This document shows positions 1 through 13,800 of a stretch of DNA of 64,000 nt, one piece after another. Numbering within the stretch: the stretch's first letter is position 1; every line of letters begins with the position of its first letter. The translations under genes and the position numbers were made by a program. The notes below the pieces were generated by a model. It searched no databases and was not told the origin of the DNA. It was given only the letters and a program-made list of their open reading frames with translations. The stretch is taken from NCBI GenBank assembly GCA_023333565.1, contig JAJKFH010000385.1, forward strand, positions 2,232,001 to 2,296,000. The letters run 5' to 3'. The stretch is from Puffinus mauretanicus (Eukaryota > Chordata > Aves > Procellariiformes > Procellariidae).

Positions 1-2984
1 GTATTAATATCTTTAAAAACGAAGTATTAGAACATTTATGAACATGTTAAATATGAATGGAGAAACATCTCATCGTCAACCAATAAGAATTGTCTTGCAG
101 AAGAGTGAAAAACGGCTCCCCAGAGTGGTTCAAAACCAGTGGCTTGCTTAATCTGTTTCACACTTCAGCTCAACTTTCAGCCATGGACATGAGAAAGGAG
201 GTATGTGAGTGTTCATCTGTGTGTTTTCATAGTGAGTAAGGTCAGTGCTATTTCACACAGATGTTTCTGTACTGTAATATGGGTGGAAAGTTGACAAGGT
301 CCACCAGGCTTCAAAGATCCGCAGCTTAATATCAGCAACCCACTAGCTGAAGTGTTAACCTGCTGTAATATCACTTGATCTCCTTGGGGAAATTTTTCTT
401 ACTATCAGATTTTGCTGAATATAGTCCTTCTTGGTTTCCTTGGTCTTTAGTACCTAGGAAGCAAGCTTTCAATGTGTTAAAGAAACAAACACAGGAGACG
501 AAATAGTCAGGGAAGAAAGCAGTGCAGGCAAAGCCTGAAAGTGCCTGTCTAGATTTCAGCAGTTCACTATGCTGAAAAGATGCCTTTTGTTTAGTTGTTT
601 TCATCACCAAAACAAGGTGAACTTGCACTTGGAGACAAAGAGAAGATACTGGAGGATATAGACTTCTAGTGCTAATATATACTGAATGCAGTATAAGGTT
701 TTTATGTAAAGTTCATATAATTTATTGAATAAAAGCCCTCCTTAGATTGAGACAGGTGTCACAAATCTACTTCAAAGTGTCCTCTTATATCTGTTGTACT
801 TTAGATGATTTTTCTGCATTAAAATGCCATCAAAAATAAAGACATCTCATTTTGCTTGATTTTGCTATAATATGGTGAAGGGTAAGGCCTGGAGTGGTAA
901 ATTTGGGCTAGGTTTTAGGGCAGAAACCTTGGTAACCTTGATCTTCATCTCCCCAAACCTAGCAGAATGGGTTAAGACACTGATGTCATGTGGCTTTATT
1001 TAAACCTACGCAGAGATCCAAAACTAGATCCACCTGAGGATTTTCACTGCCCCAGAGGTGGTAGTGACCTGGCTGCCCAGCTCCCTAAGAATTCCAGGAA
1101 CAAGAGAAAAGATTTCCCATAATATTCTTTTATTCAGGGAATTTTTATATGACAACGTTGAACAATTATGTGGTCAGTGTCTTAGTTCTATTCTGTCAGC
1201 CCAGTTTCTGATTCTGCATTGAGTAGAGCCCAAAATATTTTTTTTTTCTCAAAGTAAAAATGCTTTTTTCTCACACAAAGTATGTGATGGCCTGAATATT
1301 TTGATAGCTTTTTAAAATGCCAGTGCTTGATTTCATACAAGACAAAATCTTTCTGTGAAATTAAAGAACCTGCTTTTCAAGTAGTAGGATCCTGATGAAG
1401 CTGTATTGACTTAAAATTGAACTAGCTTTAAAGTATCCTGCCAGTTTTTAACAGTCCCAACAGCAAAAATATAAATACACCATGCTTGAAATTGCTTCTG
1501 TAGCATGCAGTTATTGGGGGAAATAATTTTCTTTTTAATGATGTTAATATCTATTTTTTCCCATATGATTTCCAAACCTCAGAATACTCTGGTTTAAAGA
1601 CCAGTGGTTTTAGGGTCCTCACATTGTATATTTCCAAATTAACCAAGATTTTTCACAACCTATTTTGTTCTTTCTACTCTTCAGATTTTAACGTTACCCA
1701 AGTAGACATTTTTCTCAGAGTACTTCTATTCAAAAAGTTTCATGGGGGAAGAATGGATAAATTATTATTCTATCTTACTGTGAATGTTTTGGTTATCCAA
1801 ATCTCACTCTAAGTTTCAAAGCTGCTGGAAAAATTTAGATATGGAAATCCTGTATAGCTGTCCTGTGGATTTAACGCTGCTCCCCATGAAGTCAGTACTG
1901 GTCCTGTTCCCAATTTCAGTGTGAGTGCTCAAGTCAATACATCCAGAATTAGCCCAGCCTATGGAGCTTAACACCTTGGTCACCCACATTAGCAAGGAGA
2001 TCTCTGCATCAGAGGGAGAGACAGGCTTTTTTGAAAACAAAAGGATGAGATATTTGAGCCTAGAGGAAGGAGGAAGAGGAAAGTAAGGAAAAGAGGTTAA
2101 AAAGAAGGGAGGACAAAAAGAAGGGCAGTGGGGAGAATTAACCTAGTTCATCAGTTGTTTTGCTTTTGTGCAAATACTTGGGTGCAGCTGGGAAGTCCTT
2201 TCCTGGAGTCAGCATGAAACCTAACTCCAGCACAGGGCTCCATCGAGCATGTCCCTCGGCTGGCTGACTTGCTTCTGTGTGAGCCAAACCACTGAACTGT
2301 AAATGAGGGAAAGAGATGGAGATGCCAAATATTGGGATGCAGCTGTCTCAGTTTTCCATATAAAAGTCAGCAAAATAGAGATCTACATATTTTGTAAAAC
2401 TCAATCCAGTTTCCAAAAGGAGGTCACAGAATTAAAACAAAAACATCCCAAAGCATTTACAAATAATGACCGAATTGGGCTTTGAGGTTCTTTCTTACCT
2501 GACAGATGGCAAGCCCAGCACATTTGCTGTTCTGGGGAAAATCAGGCTCTCTCCCCACCAACAGTGGAGAGTATAGTTCATACTCTTTAACCATGTTTCT
2601 TAATTAACTACTTTAAGGTAATTAAGCCTAGAAATCTCTTCAGTAGTTTTTTTGACTGAATCTCAGGATTCAGTCATTTTGTAATTCTTTTATTAAGTTC
2701 ATGACCTCTCTTCATGTTTTCATTTCTTTTTCCTGACTGACGTTTCAGTCATTTCATATTTCATTCAAAAATATTGCTTTCCTGAATTCTTTGACTTTCT
2801 GCTCTTTCTGCTTCATAGCAGTCCTGTCTCCACTCACACTCTGAATCTTATCCAATACCTGTTGATGTTAATAGAAAAAAATTCCATCAAAATCAGCAGA
2901 TTTGGGGCAGGCTTGTTCTCTAGGGTATTAAATAACAGCAGGTAGGAGGCACATGTGTGGAGCACAACTATTAGATCAAGGGGA
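1..2984. other. Intergenic, no gene seen
   Basis: AT-rich sequence without recognisable coding blocks, repeats or RNA genes. Short open frames have no protein-like features. Confidence 0.6.
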
Positions 2985-3100
2985 AAATCCTGACTTTTCC
3001 AGACTTCCTGTGATCCTGAGCAAATCACTTAAAATCTTGGCACCCTGAGCTCCTCCATCTCTCATACTAATGATGATACTCACCAATATAAAGCAATTAA
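2985..3100 (+). repeat. MIR-like SINE remnant
   Basis: CTGTGATCCTGAGCAAATCA, then CTTGGCACCCTGAGCTCCTC and a diverged ATACTAATGATGATACTCACC, follow the order of the MIR core and 3' part ('gaccttgggcaagtcacttaacctctctgtgcctcag... ataatagtacctacc'). Confidence 0.55.
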
Positions 3101-6100
3101 GTTCTTACAAATAAAAAGAGTTATACAACTTGTGGGCAATATTATTCCTCCTGAGGATAGTCCCATAGCATGGCCTAGGAAACTGGAAGTTTCTCAACTC
3201 TTATGTAGACCACAGAAGACTTTTTAAAAGTTGGTGTGCTGTATTGCTTTTCAGATTAGTCATTATACAATACTTAGCTGAAGTCCAAGTTGGTGGCCTT
3301 CCAAAACTTCAAGAGCCTCTGCTCTAGGGGAAAGCAGTCTGATATCAGTGAGTGGAAGGGAGTGAGGAGTAATGCTGACAGATGTCCCAGGGTAATATCA
3401 GATAGCAACTTAGGCAGAACATGAAGACAAAAAAAGGTTGTTTATGGTTTAGAGGCAAGTTATGCAGCAACTTCAGGCAAGAAATCAAGGAGTTACTCTT
3501 TTCCCTATGGAGGTGATAGTGGCATAGAGGTGTATCACACCATAGCTTACATGGCTGCACAAACCTCCCCAAGATAGCTCTGGAGCTGGAAGGAGTTGAT
3601 CTCTGGATCTCAATCTGCTGGAGTTTCCATGTAAACCTAGCACCAACTCCTTGTTTTCCCCAGCAGAATGATCTCAGTTCAATGAGAAAGCCCCTCATGG
3701 ACCTTTGTGTGTCCAATTGTTCAGAGCAAGGGATCATTCTATAATGACATTATCAGAAGGTGGCAAAAGAAAAAAGCAAGACTTTGACAAGAAAATGCCA
3801 AAATCCATTTGCTGCTCAAGAGATGTCATTGGAGTCCAGGTATCCATTGCAGTGCTTTTCCAATAGGATGCCTGGTCAGGGGAAAAATAGGTAAAGTGAC
3901 TCTCAGCAGGACAGTAAAGTTCAATTTTTTTCCCCTTTTTTCTTCAGAATGGTTTCTTTCTGTAAGAATGCAAAGTAAAGCCAAAAGTCTCTGAGGTATC
4001 TTTTCAACAGACTTCCAATCTGTAATGATGCCTCCAATTGCCAAAATATTTAAAAGGCCTCTGAAAGTCAGACAGTGCAGATATAAAACCCTTTCTCAGG
4101 CCTGAAGAACTAGATTATAGTATTTTTATGGAAACCTTTAGAATAGGACCATAAAAAAAGGCAGGGATAAAATCCTGCCTCTTTTTCTGCTAAATAATCC
4201 CTTCCAGGAAGTCCATTGCAAGATGCATTTAAAAGTATTTTGGCACCTGCCTATAGCATTTATCTAATTTTCCTTCAAGTTGCTTCTCTCAGTTCACAAA
4301 AGACTTTCTGGTGCCTGAAACTGTATTAGATTCATTAACTTCTGTGTTAATGCAAAACCAAAGTTTTGAAGACCCTTCCTCCTACCTTAGCTTTTTAGTG
4401 GATCTAATCAAAAATTTTTTTGGTCTTTCAATCTCAAGCTATATTATGTGGATAGCAGAGTAAAGGCAGCGTAGAGTTACTGGTTTGCTTTTAGGTGGAA
4501 CAGGTTTGCAGAGACCTGTTTGATAATGAGGTTAAGAATATAAATAAGCCAGTGTACTAATAAGAGGAGGGAGATGTGTTTCTCTTATTGCTTCCCTCAT
4601 TGCCAAACCTAGGCTGTGGCCCTGGATGGTGCTACTCCCCTGCTTTGGTTTATGTGCACATCTCAGCCATGCCTTGGCTACATGTAGGAATGACACTTTT
4701 CTGCCCTTTTCTTTTGTTTCTAGTGGGAGAAAATCCAGGCTTCTGGGCCAGAAGCTTATTGTGCTCCAGCAAACCCCTTGGCTTGAATGGTCAGGAGACC
4801 TGATCTACCCTGTGGTATTCACCTGACCTGCAATTTAGACAAAGACTATGAGGTTAATGCTAACTCTCCTTTCAGGAGGAGAAGACCATCAATACCTTTT
4901 CTACCTCTCCTATCTCTCTAGCCTCTTAGGTGACCTCTCTATTGACTGTGCTCTTCCCCTTCTTCACCAGTCTGCCCCAGCACTGACAAACCCATTTTAG
5001 TGAAGGGGGAAGAGGAAGAGCTTGAACCTGATCAAAGCAAGAAATTGGAAGCCACTGAAGATGAGGATGACTGTAGTTAGGTAAGGATGAAGATGTAGTC
5101 TTCACTTTTGGGATGTTGCTGTTAAAGTCCAGCATATGCTTATGCCAGCCTGTTTAGAGGTCGGGGTTTTTTAATATGGCTATTTCCTGTAGAAATTTTC
5201 CTATCAAGTCTTTATTTTGTTGGTCCTAGGTTTTTTCCTTTACAAATTAACCTCGTGTAAAAACAGCAGAAGCACCACTTTTGGTAAAGGACTAAAAGAA
5301 ATGAGAACTGGCTCCGCTCTATTAAAACTGATCTCTTAAAAGACTTTCAAAGTAAGTATCAAAGCTTTATAGGAGGCTTTGATTAGACAGATAAAACAGA
5401 TATGATATTGTTTTAATGTGGTTGTTTGAAAAATGCAAAACAGGGAAGCAAACCTGAACATTAGAGTATAAATACAATACCTATAGAATTACAGCTACAT
5501 CGGAATGTCACCTTTTACTATTATGTCTGTTGTCTGACATTTTGTACATACATGTAGAGAGGATAGTTAACTAGACTAGACATTCCCACTAACAGTTCTA
5601 TAGAAAAGAGTGGAACTTTAACATTATGACATCACAGTTAAGAACTGTTTAAAAAAGTAGGTTCTCACGATAGAAGGGAATGAAATCATCCATAGGAGAT
5701 GCTCTTCTGGTTTTGATTCTAATCGAAAGCGGAGGAGCTGGTTATGAATGTGAAGGAGAGAGGCAGCAAGCGTGGCAAGGAGCTGATGAGTTCCCTGTTC
5801 TTAGGAAAAGGAGAGGCTTCCTGAGAGCAGGAATCCATAAACTCAGGATTTGTAGGTGAGATTTCATAAAGATATAACCCAAGGTAAAGGGAGTTAAGGA
5901 GATACAGGAAGTCTTCAAATAAAACACTCTGAAGGAACAAGCACAAACTGTCCAAAAATGGTGAAAGAGTAAAAAGTTTAAAGAAGTTCTGGTTACATGT
6001 TTAGCTCTTCACTGACGTCTAACTCTAGAAGGAAGCACAAAGGAAATGGGATATAAATTGGATTGGATATAAATTAATTATAAATCAATAGCACTAGCCA

Positions 6101-6339
6101 AAGTGCAAACCCCAATATACTTGGCTGGGGACAGCAGAGTAACAAGAAGACATTCGATTATAACTTAATATTATTAATATTATATTATACATTAATGTTA
6201 ATTGTATACACTAATACTAACAGGAAGCACAATGGCATTTCCAGTTTGCTGTTCATTAGAGAGAAGGAGAGCTAGCAAAAGATGATACCAAGAAGATTCA
6301 AGTGTTTTCTGCATCTATTATAATTTAAAAAATAAGCTG
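3101..6339. other. Intergenic, no gene seen
   Basis: An open frame of 130 codons on the minus strand (3,737-3,345, ATG start) resembles no family I know, and its composition looks random. AT-rich patches lie near 6,160-6,220. The part just left of 6,340 may be more of the neighbouring LINE, too decayed to tell. Confidence 0.55.
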
Positions 6340-7660
6340 GTAACTAATCCAATACTGAGTAAGGCCTCAGTCTAGTGCAAACTTAAAACAAATTAGAGAA
6401 TCCTTAGGTGAGCTGGGTGTTTTGAAATCATCTGAACTTGACAAAATTCATCCATGGGTGCCTAAAGAGCTTGCTGAAGTAAGCTCAGAAAAAATTAGCA
6501 GTTATCTTTGAGAATCTGTGGAGATCAAGTTTAATACGGGATGTGTGAAAACAGCAAATGCAGCAGTGATCTTGGAAAGTAAAGAGCTGGGAAATTCTAA
6601 TTAAGCTAAAGTGTTCTAGAACAAATAAATGATTAACGAAACCATCCGTAGGCATTTGGAAGATAACAAGAGGATGAGCGATGTGTTTTTTCAAGGAAGG
6701 CTCATATCAAGCTCATCAAATCTCCTTCTACAACGAAGAAGTCATTCTAGATGAGTGAAGCAAAAGATAACATAGGTTAACTCAGACAATTTGAATTGTA
6801 TTAATGACATGCAAGCTAGGAAGATGTAATCTTGCTGAAACTGTTATGCCCACATACAGGACAGAGTTGGAACCCAAAGAGAAGGTATCAATATGTTGAA
6901 TGAAATCTTCAATACTGGAATAAATGACTTGAGTGAAGGAGCAGAGAACTGTAGTATTAAGCTTGTCAAAGATAAGCAGCTGGGAGAGACTTGAGGAATG
7001 CTGGAGGACAGGATAAAGATTCAGAGAAATTGTGAAAAATTGGAGAAATCGTAAAAATGATGGTCTGAAGTTCAATGGAATCAGGGTAGATCATCACCAG
7101 GAACAACCAATTGCATGAATCCAGGATAGAACAGCTGGATAAGTGACTGATCTTTAAAAAAGGAACAGAGGTTCAAAATGAACATGACCCAAAAGTGTCA
7201 TGATGTTGGGAAGAAGGCAAACCTCATTCTGAGATGTATGAACAAGGGTGTGGCCTCCCAAATATAATAATCCGGGTACTCTGTTCAGCAAGGGGCATAC
7301 AGTGTCTAGTGTTGGGCACTGCCTTTGAAGAAATGTATAGATAGCTGGAGGAAGTTCAGAGCAGCAAGGATTTATCAGAAGGCTAGAAACAAAGATGTAT
7401 GAGGATAGAATGACTTATCTGGGATTCTTTAACCGAAGACAGACAAGGCTGAGCATGGAGGTAGGTTAACGGTCTTCCAAGTATGTAAAAGTTAGTTCCA
7501 AAGACTAAGGTAGTATCTCTAGTGAATAGGGCAGGAAATGATCAGCCTAAATCACAGCAAGAAAGATTCTGGCTTAACATTGGTATAAACTTTTTAACAG
7601 GAAGGATTGTGAAGCACTGGGACAGATTGCCTGAGCAAACTGTGAATTTGCAGTCAGTGG
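6340..7660 (+). repeat. Old, decayed CR1-like LINE fragment
   Basis: Translating the plus strand in pieces recovers CR1-type ORF2 segments in the expected order: LGVLKSSELDKIHPWVPKEL at about 6,412-6,470 (the stretch before the reverse transcriptase core) and, at the far end, FWLNIGINFL followed by KHWDRLPEQTVN at about 7,565-7,650, matching the C-terminal LDIRRNFF...WNRLPREVV block of younger copies in this window. Stops and frame changes are frequent throughout. The YxDD region is not recognisable. It is much more diverged than the CR1 copies at 23-25 kb and is probably an old amniote or early avian insertion. Confidence 0.7.
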
Positions 7661-10302
7661 TGGTCTGCAGAAACAAGCCATAATACGTATTTATGTCCTC
7701 AGCCCTTTCCTCCTTGTGCTCAGACACTGCCTTCCTTACAGCTTGATCATATTTTTGAAGTTGTAACCAGAGAAAGAATTTCTCATTCACTGCAATAAAT
7801 GCTTGAACAGTTGTGGCAGGTTAAGTGCAGAAATAAAACAGAAAGTAAAGTGGGGAAATACAGGAAAATCAGATTAGGATAAATATTAGGTTGTTGCGTA
7901 TTTTTCTATACACCCTTAATGCCCAAATTGTGAAAGACTAAAGGAGAGAGGATCTGTAACATCACTGAAGTGAGAGTCCAGGAAAAGAAAGGGACTTGAA
8001 AGAGGGAGATTTTTTTCTTGTGACTGAGGTGTAAGCAACTGATATTTGTCCACAAATGTTGTGCTCTGTGGCAGAGATAATTGGAAACATAAGATGAAGC
8101 TAGGAAATCTTGTACTTGTTGACATTTTCTCAAGAGGACATGACACTGCCTCCAAGTACTAAGCCTTGAGTTGTCATACCTGCAATCACTACATCTGCCT
8201 CTCGCTCAGAGCACTGATCCGTGCTCTCAACATTTGCAGTCCCTGCTTCTCTCCCCAGTTTTGGCCAAAATGCTGCCTGTTCAATAACTCCATCCTAAAA
8301 GCTGTAAATGCTGTAGATCTTAGTCAGTGTTGGATGAAAGTAAAGAGAGTGTATTCTTTTGAAGAATTTCATGCTAGGCTTGTCTGTTCTCTGTGTTGTG
8401 ATAGATGACACAGTCAATGCCCATTTGAGGGCATATTTATGAGAATCCTCATCACATCAATACGCTAACTGAATTCAAAGGATGTTTCTCTTCACTGCTT
8501 CTTATGATCTGTCCACAAGCTGGAAGGAGCAAGACAGGGACAATTTCTTCTGTATTTGTACAACTCTGAGCATGCCTACGTTACATGTTATACGTAACTA
8601 ATAATTTAAAAGCCTAGTACCTCAAACTCGATTTTGAGGTAAAAGGACGTAAAAGGAAAGGTAGGATTTTCTCACTTGTTTTATATTTAATGTATTAGAA
8701 CCTGTCTTCTGATATAACCAAAAGACAAATCTTGTACCTTTTTCTGTCCTGTCTGCCAGAGTCTCTCTAGCAACAGCTATGCTTATAGGTGTGCTGCTGA
8801 TGATAAAATTCTAACGTTATAGCATAAATACTATGAGTAGAAGATGTTGTTTTCCTGAGAAACCTACTTCTGGAAGGGTATTACCTTCAGTGCATAGTAA
8901 CTTCTGCAAAACAATTTCATTCCACATTGGTTGTAGAATTACGATAACAGAAATCATGACAGTGAAATAAGAATCTTACTGATGCAGATATGTAATTAAA
9001 GATGCTAAGGATGCATATTTAGCTGCTTCCATATCACTGCTTATTAATATCAGATATAATCTTGTTCTTGGGATTAATTTTTTTTTTAATACAAGGTACT
9101 GTTTAGCAAATTCTAGTGAGAAATCCAGTGCTAAACAACATTGCATCAATAATTTAATCAAAATCACTCCCTGCTATATGTTTATATTTTAGTCCTGAGT
9201 ATTTAATCTCTAGGTATACATAATCCATAAAGAGAAGGGGGCACAAGGTACTTGCAATTTAAGGCCATAGTGGCCAATTCACGTGAGGTGCTTCTGGTGG
9301 GGTCCGAAAACAGAGGCAGGTAATGTACAGGATGCAAACTCAGTTGCAAAGTACTGAAAGAGAACTTTGCTTTACCAACTTTCTCTTGACAAGCTATACA
9401 AGGCAAAGAAATAACGGCTACAATCATTTTCTTTTAGTTATGTGACTAATCTTGGTTCATTTAGATTTCATTTCCCTGCTTTTTATTTCAAAGATTGATT
9501 AAAAGATTGAAAGAAAAAGGGAATAAATCTTGAGCTAAGATAAAACAAAAGATGATTTATACTGTCTTGTGAGTCTTTTTTTTTTTTCTGGCTCTGATTT
9601 TAACATTTTTTCCTGATGTTCTGACTAGCAAAATGCCACTACCAGTTTGAAGAGAGACAAACTCATTCCGTTATGACACAGCAGCTATGACAACCTCTTT
9701 TATTGTTGCTTAATGGTGTGTTCAAGAATGTCAAAACAGCTTGCAAATATTTCTGGTTTTGCTGTTTCAGGGACATGAAAACAGCAGCTTCAATTGTATT
9801 GAAATATTATTCAGAACAGCTTAATACTTTGGGAGCATTTTTTGGCATCAGTCTGCTTGCCCATATTTCTAGTGATAAATTGTCCACTAGTCTTTGAAAA
9901 GTTAGTTTAAAACTCTTTAATATAGTCAAGTAGGCTATACTCAATAAAACAGGAGTCCCATTTAATTGGATGTGGAGACTAAATACTATTTAAATTTTAA
10001 TTTCTCATTCACAAAATCAGAGAATAGCCCAGCTCATCATGACCTGTGGTTTCCATTTGAAATGACTGTGTATGATTGCCTGCTTTGATATGAAATGTCT
10101 TCTGAACAGGTTTTGTGAAAGGGGTGCCAAATCATAAAAATCACCATAATAAATGACACACTTATCAGCAAATTTCAGCAGTCAGAGGAAGGAATTTGCT
10201 GGACACAGTAGGTGAAATTTGTTTCTGGAAATAGAGCTTAAAAAGATTAGGCATAACTATTATCTGCACTCTCAAACATATAGTTTGGGAAAAATGTAAT
10301 AA
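7661..10302. other. Intergenic, no gene seen
   Basis: Ordinary AT-rich sequence after the LINE. Overlapping short frames at 7,906-8,155 on the minus strand look like chance. Confidence 0.55.
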
Positions 10303-10806
10303 ATCATAGGATCATAGGAAAATTCACATTGGAAGGGAACTCAGGAGGTCTCTAGCCCAACCTCCTGCTTAAAGCAGGGTCACTTCTGAGGTCAGACCGG
10401 GTTGCTCAAGGCTTTGAGCAAGCCCAGCTGGGGTTGAACCCCCCCCAGCATAGAGACTGCACAGCCTCTGGGTAATCTGCTCTAGTGCCTGACTGCCCTC
10501 AGCGGGGAAACGTCCAGAGGTCTGAACCTCTCCTCCTTCAGCTTATGCCCAGAGTCTCTCTTCCACCCACCAGACACAGCTGTGAAGAGCCTGGCTCCCT
10601 ATATTCTTGATGTCTCCCCGTGGGCACTGGCTGGGGCCTGCTGTTAGGTCCCCCCAAAGCCATCCCTTCTCCAGACTGAACCAGCCCAGCTCCCTCAACC
10701 CCTCCTCAAGGACAAGTGCTCCTGCCTCAAACATCTCAGTGGCTTTCAACTGAACACACTTCAGTTTGCCAATGATTTTCTTGTGTTGGGGGCCCCAAAA
10801 TTAGGT
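10303..10806 (-). repeat. CR1 LINE 3' fragment
   Basis: The plus strand opens with a TCATAGGATCATAGG repeat, the reverse complement of the CR1 3' terminal repeat. It continues with the typical complement: GGAAGGGAACTCAGGAGGTC, CCCAACCTCCTGCTTAAAGC, ACAGCCTCTGGG and CCAGACTGAACCAGCCCAGC. The element is therefore minus-oriented with its 3' end on the left, truncated at its 5' side near GGGGGCCCCAAAATTAG. No usable open frame remains. Confidence 0.9.
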
Positions 10807-13800
10807 CTCGGTAATATATCTCAAACTCAGAAAACGATTTCTGTCTTCATCTTCCCCACCATAGAAGAGCAGCTCATGAGGTCACCCTCTGAACCTTTCA
10901 TAATGCAAATCAGGTCCCAGGTAGGGTACCACAGGCTTTGATTCTAGGTCTAGAATAATGATTTCTTTTATTCCCACATTGATGTTTCTTTTCCAGTTCT
11001 TACACTTTTTTTTCCCCAGACCTATATGATAAAATCAGTTCAGATTTCTGTCTACCAGTGGTAGTGCAAATGTCCATTTTCAATTCTCTTTTCATTAACC
11101 TGCACCTCTGATCCAAATGTGAGTCTTCCTCTGCATCAACTAACCTTGAGAACAGGAGATACAGCAATAGCCAGACAATATTGCTTTGCTTGCAGGCCAT
11201 CTGTGGGGGAATAGAACCTTTATTTTGCTGCCAGAACTCAGTGTTCAGTATCCTAATGCTGGCCTGACTTTTGCTATCTTTACAGGTAGTGGAGGATAGA
11301 AGGAAAGAAAATTAGTTTGAGCAAGACTTATTTAATCAGAACTACTTCAGGATGTTAAGAAAAAATCAGTAGAAATAACACCATCATGACTGTTTCAAAA
11401 TAAAAGCAGTCCAGATTTGTCCACTTTTTAGGTGCTATGCCTCCAAAACATGCTTATTTCAGAGTCATTCTTTACTTCTAAGTGTTTTCAGAAAAAAACC
11501 AGAACAGCTATGTAAGGTTGCTAATTGCATTGGCTGTCTCCATGCAATGGAGAGCACACTGAGTTTCTGTAGCTGGACAGGCCAAACCTGTCCCGACCTG
11601 CTGAAGTGGCATGGCAAATGCTGCCTGGACTTTCTTTCCCCAGCCCATGTGAAGGGTGGAGATGCACCTTCAAAAAGCTGTAAGAGTGAGGGCGGATCCC
11701 AAATCCTCAGCACGAGAGGGCAAGCAGCTTGCGATGAGCGTTGTGGGAAAGGGAGACGAGGAAAGAAAAGCGCTCTGAAATCCATAGGACTTGAGGGAAG
11801 CCAAAGTTTCACCTGTGAGGGAGGGGGCTGGGTACACCACAAGGCTCTGTCATAGCTCTGACCCCTGCCATGCTGTCTCAAGCCATCCTAATTTGTCCCT
11901 CTGGAGTACAGAAGGGCCCTCAAGAAGAGTTGATCTTACTAAGTGGAGGTAAAGGCAGTATGATGTAGTCCATTGCTTTTGCTGCTGTCTTTTTAAGGTA
12001 CAGAGGAGCATTATTATCTTCTGATCTGGCCTCCTGAATAGCCATGAGGGAGAAAAGCTGACTGAAAACAGTGTGACACTAGTCTGAGGGGTGAGAACAT
12101 AATTAATACTTTGTAACTTGCTATTTTTTTAAAAGCAACTAGAAACAGAAGTGCTGTGTGGAAATCCCAGTGTATGCTCCACCGGTGACTGAGGTAGCTG
12201 TGCTTTTTTCATCTGGCCATGCTGCCAGCCCACTGTTCATAGCTCTACAATAGAGCGGTTTCTTTTCTTGGCCCCCACAAGGGTGGTTTAGCCTGCAGGA
12301 TTTTAATGATTTTGATGCGTTTATAGTCACAGAAGTGGAAAAGAAATTCTTTGAAAAAGGGAAGGAGAATATTATTTCATACTGAGGTGTGAATCATAAA
12401 AAGCCTCCTATCTCTGCTTATATATAGCAATGATAATCTTTGCATGAGCAGGAAAAGTGGCTCTTATTTTTAAAGAGCTATGGAAGAACAACTTTCTACA
12501 TATGCCAGCAGTTTACAGCTGTTATATTTTTATTAGCACTCTGGTATAAGGGCATTTCCTCCCCACCCCAAAATTGTCTACAACTAGAGAATTAAATCTG
12601 AACCTTCCATTCACACAGAGTTTTTCAGAGGATCCTGAGCTTGGATTCCCACACAATTCCCATTTCCATCTGACACTGTGGCTGGAATGAAGAGTGTGCT
12701 GTGTTGAAGAGGAGATTCAGGACTGCCATCCTGTAGACTTAAATTAAAAATGATCACGATCCATGCACCATCAACCATGTAAGTGGCTTTTGAATTGTCA
12801 CTAATAAATCTCGTTATTCATTGCCTTCTTATACTTGTGTCTTTTAAATTCACATTTTCACTTATCATACCCGTTAGCAAATGATCCCATTTGTGTGATC
12901 CCATGAACCCAGCTGGCCCAGAAGATGTGCCTTTGGGGGAAAGAAGCAAGTGGGGGAGATCAGTGATAAAACATTTGTGCAGTCCTGGACTCCTGGTGTG
13001 GAGGGAGGGCGAAGCTGTTGCCCCTCTTCCAGCCTGGGCACTTTGGCTTCCGCATCTTGGAAGCGAGGCGGGAGATGGACATGCGTACCCGGGTCTCATC
13101 CTGGCACAGAATGGAGTCGTGGCCAGGCTGAACATATGGCCTCAGAAGTGAGTTGGAGTCCTGACATAATCTAGGAGCAGGAATCCTTGTCACCTGAGTT
13201 CAGATGACATTTATGGAGTTAGAAAATAAAGGTTACGTGATGGACTGCAATAAAATCATTTTCAGGTTCTGTTTTGGATATGGCTGCAGGCTCATCACAG
13301 CTCTCAGTGAGATTTTGGCACAGCAGGAGTATATCCTGAGCCTGGTGGATAGACCTTTGCCTAAATGTAATCAAGAGTCAGATCAGAACACTGCATCATT
13401 GACCCTGCTCCATACACCTGGCTTTGGTGGGTACGGTTCCCAAACGAGAAAATGAAGGGACTGTGGAACAGAAAGCTCAGCGCTTCTTGGGAAATAAATG
13501 CCTAACAGTATATAACAGGTTAGTGTTATTTTAATTTCAACAGTCCTGGGTGGATTTTCCTTTGTTAGGTTAAGAAGTGAATATAGGTATTTCCCAATTC
13601 CCTTTACCTAATTAAAGTGCCTTGAGTATTGCATAGAAGCTCAGGAATACTATGTTCCAGGTCAGTAGTTAAATATCGCTTTGGTTCTAGTTATATTCTT
13701 CCATACTCTACCAGCAAGAAAATTTACCCCCCCAAAACTGCAACCAACAGAAACATGAGAAAAAGAACTTACTGTCTGGTATGCGCCTTGCCTATCTCCT

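Noticed and set aside
11465..11881. 138-codon minus and 102-codon plus frames facing each other
   Set aside because: They mirror one another in a GC-richer patch. The longer one lacks an ATG start and neither resembles a family.
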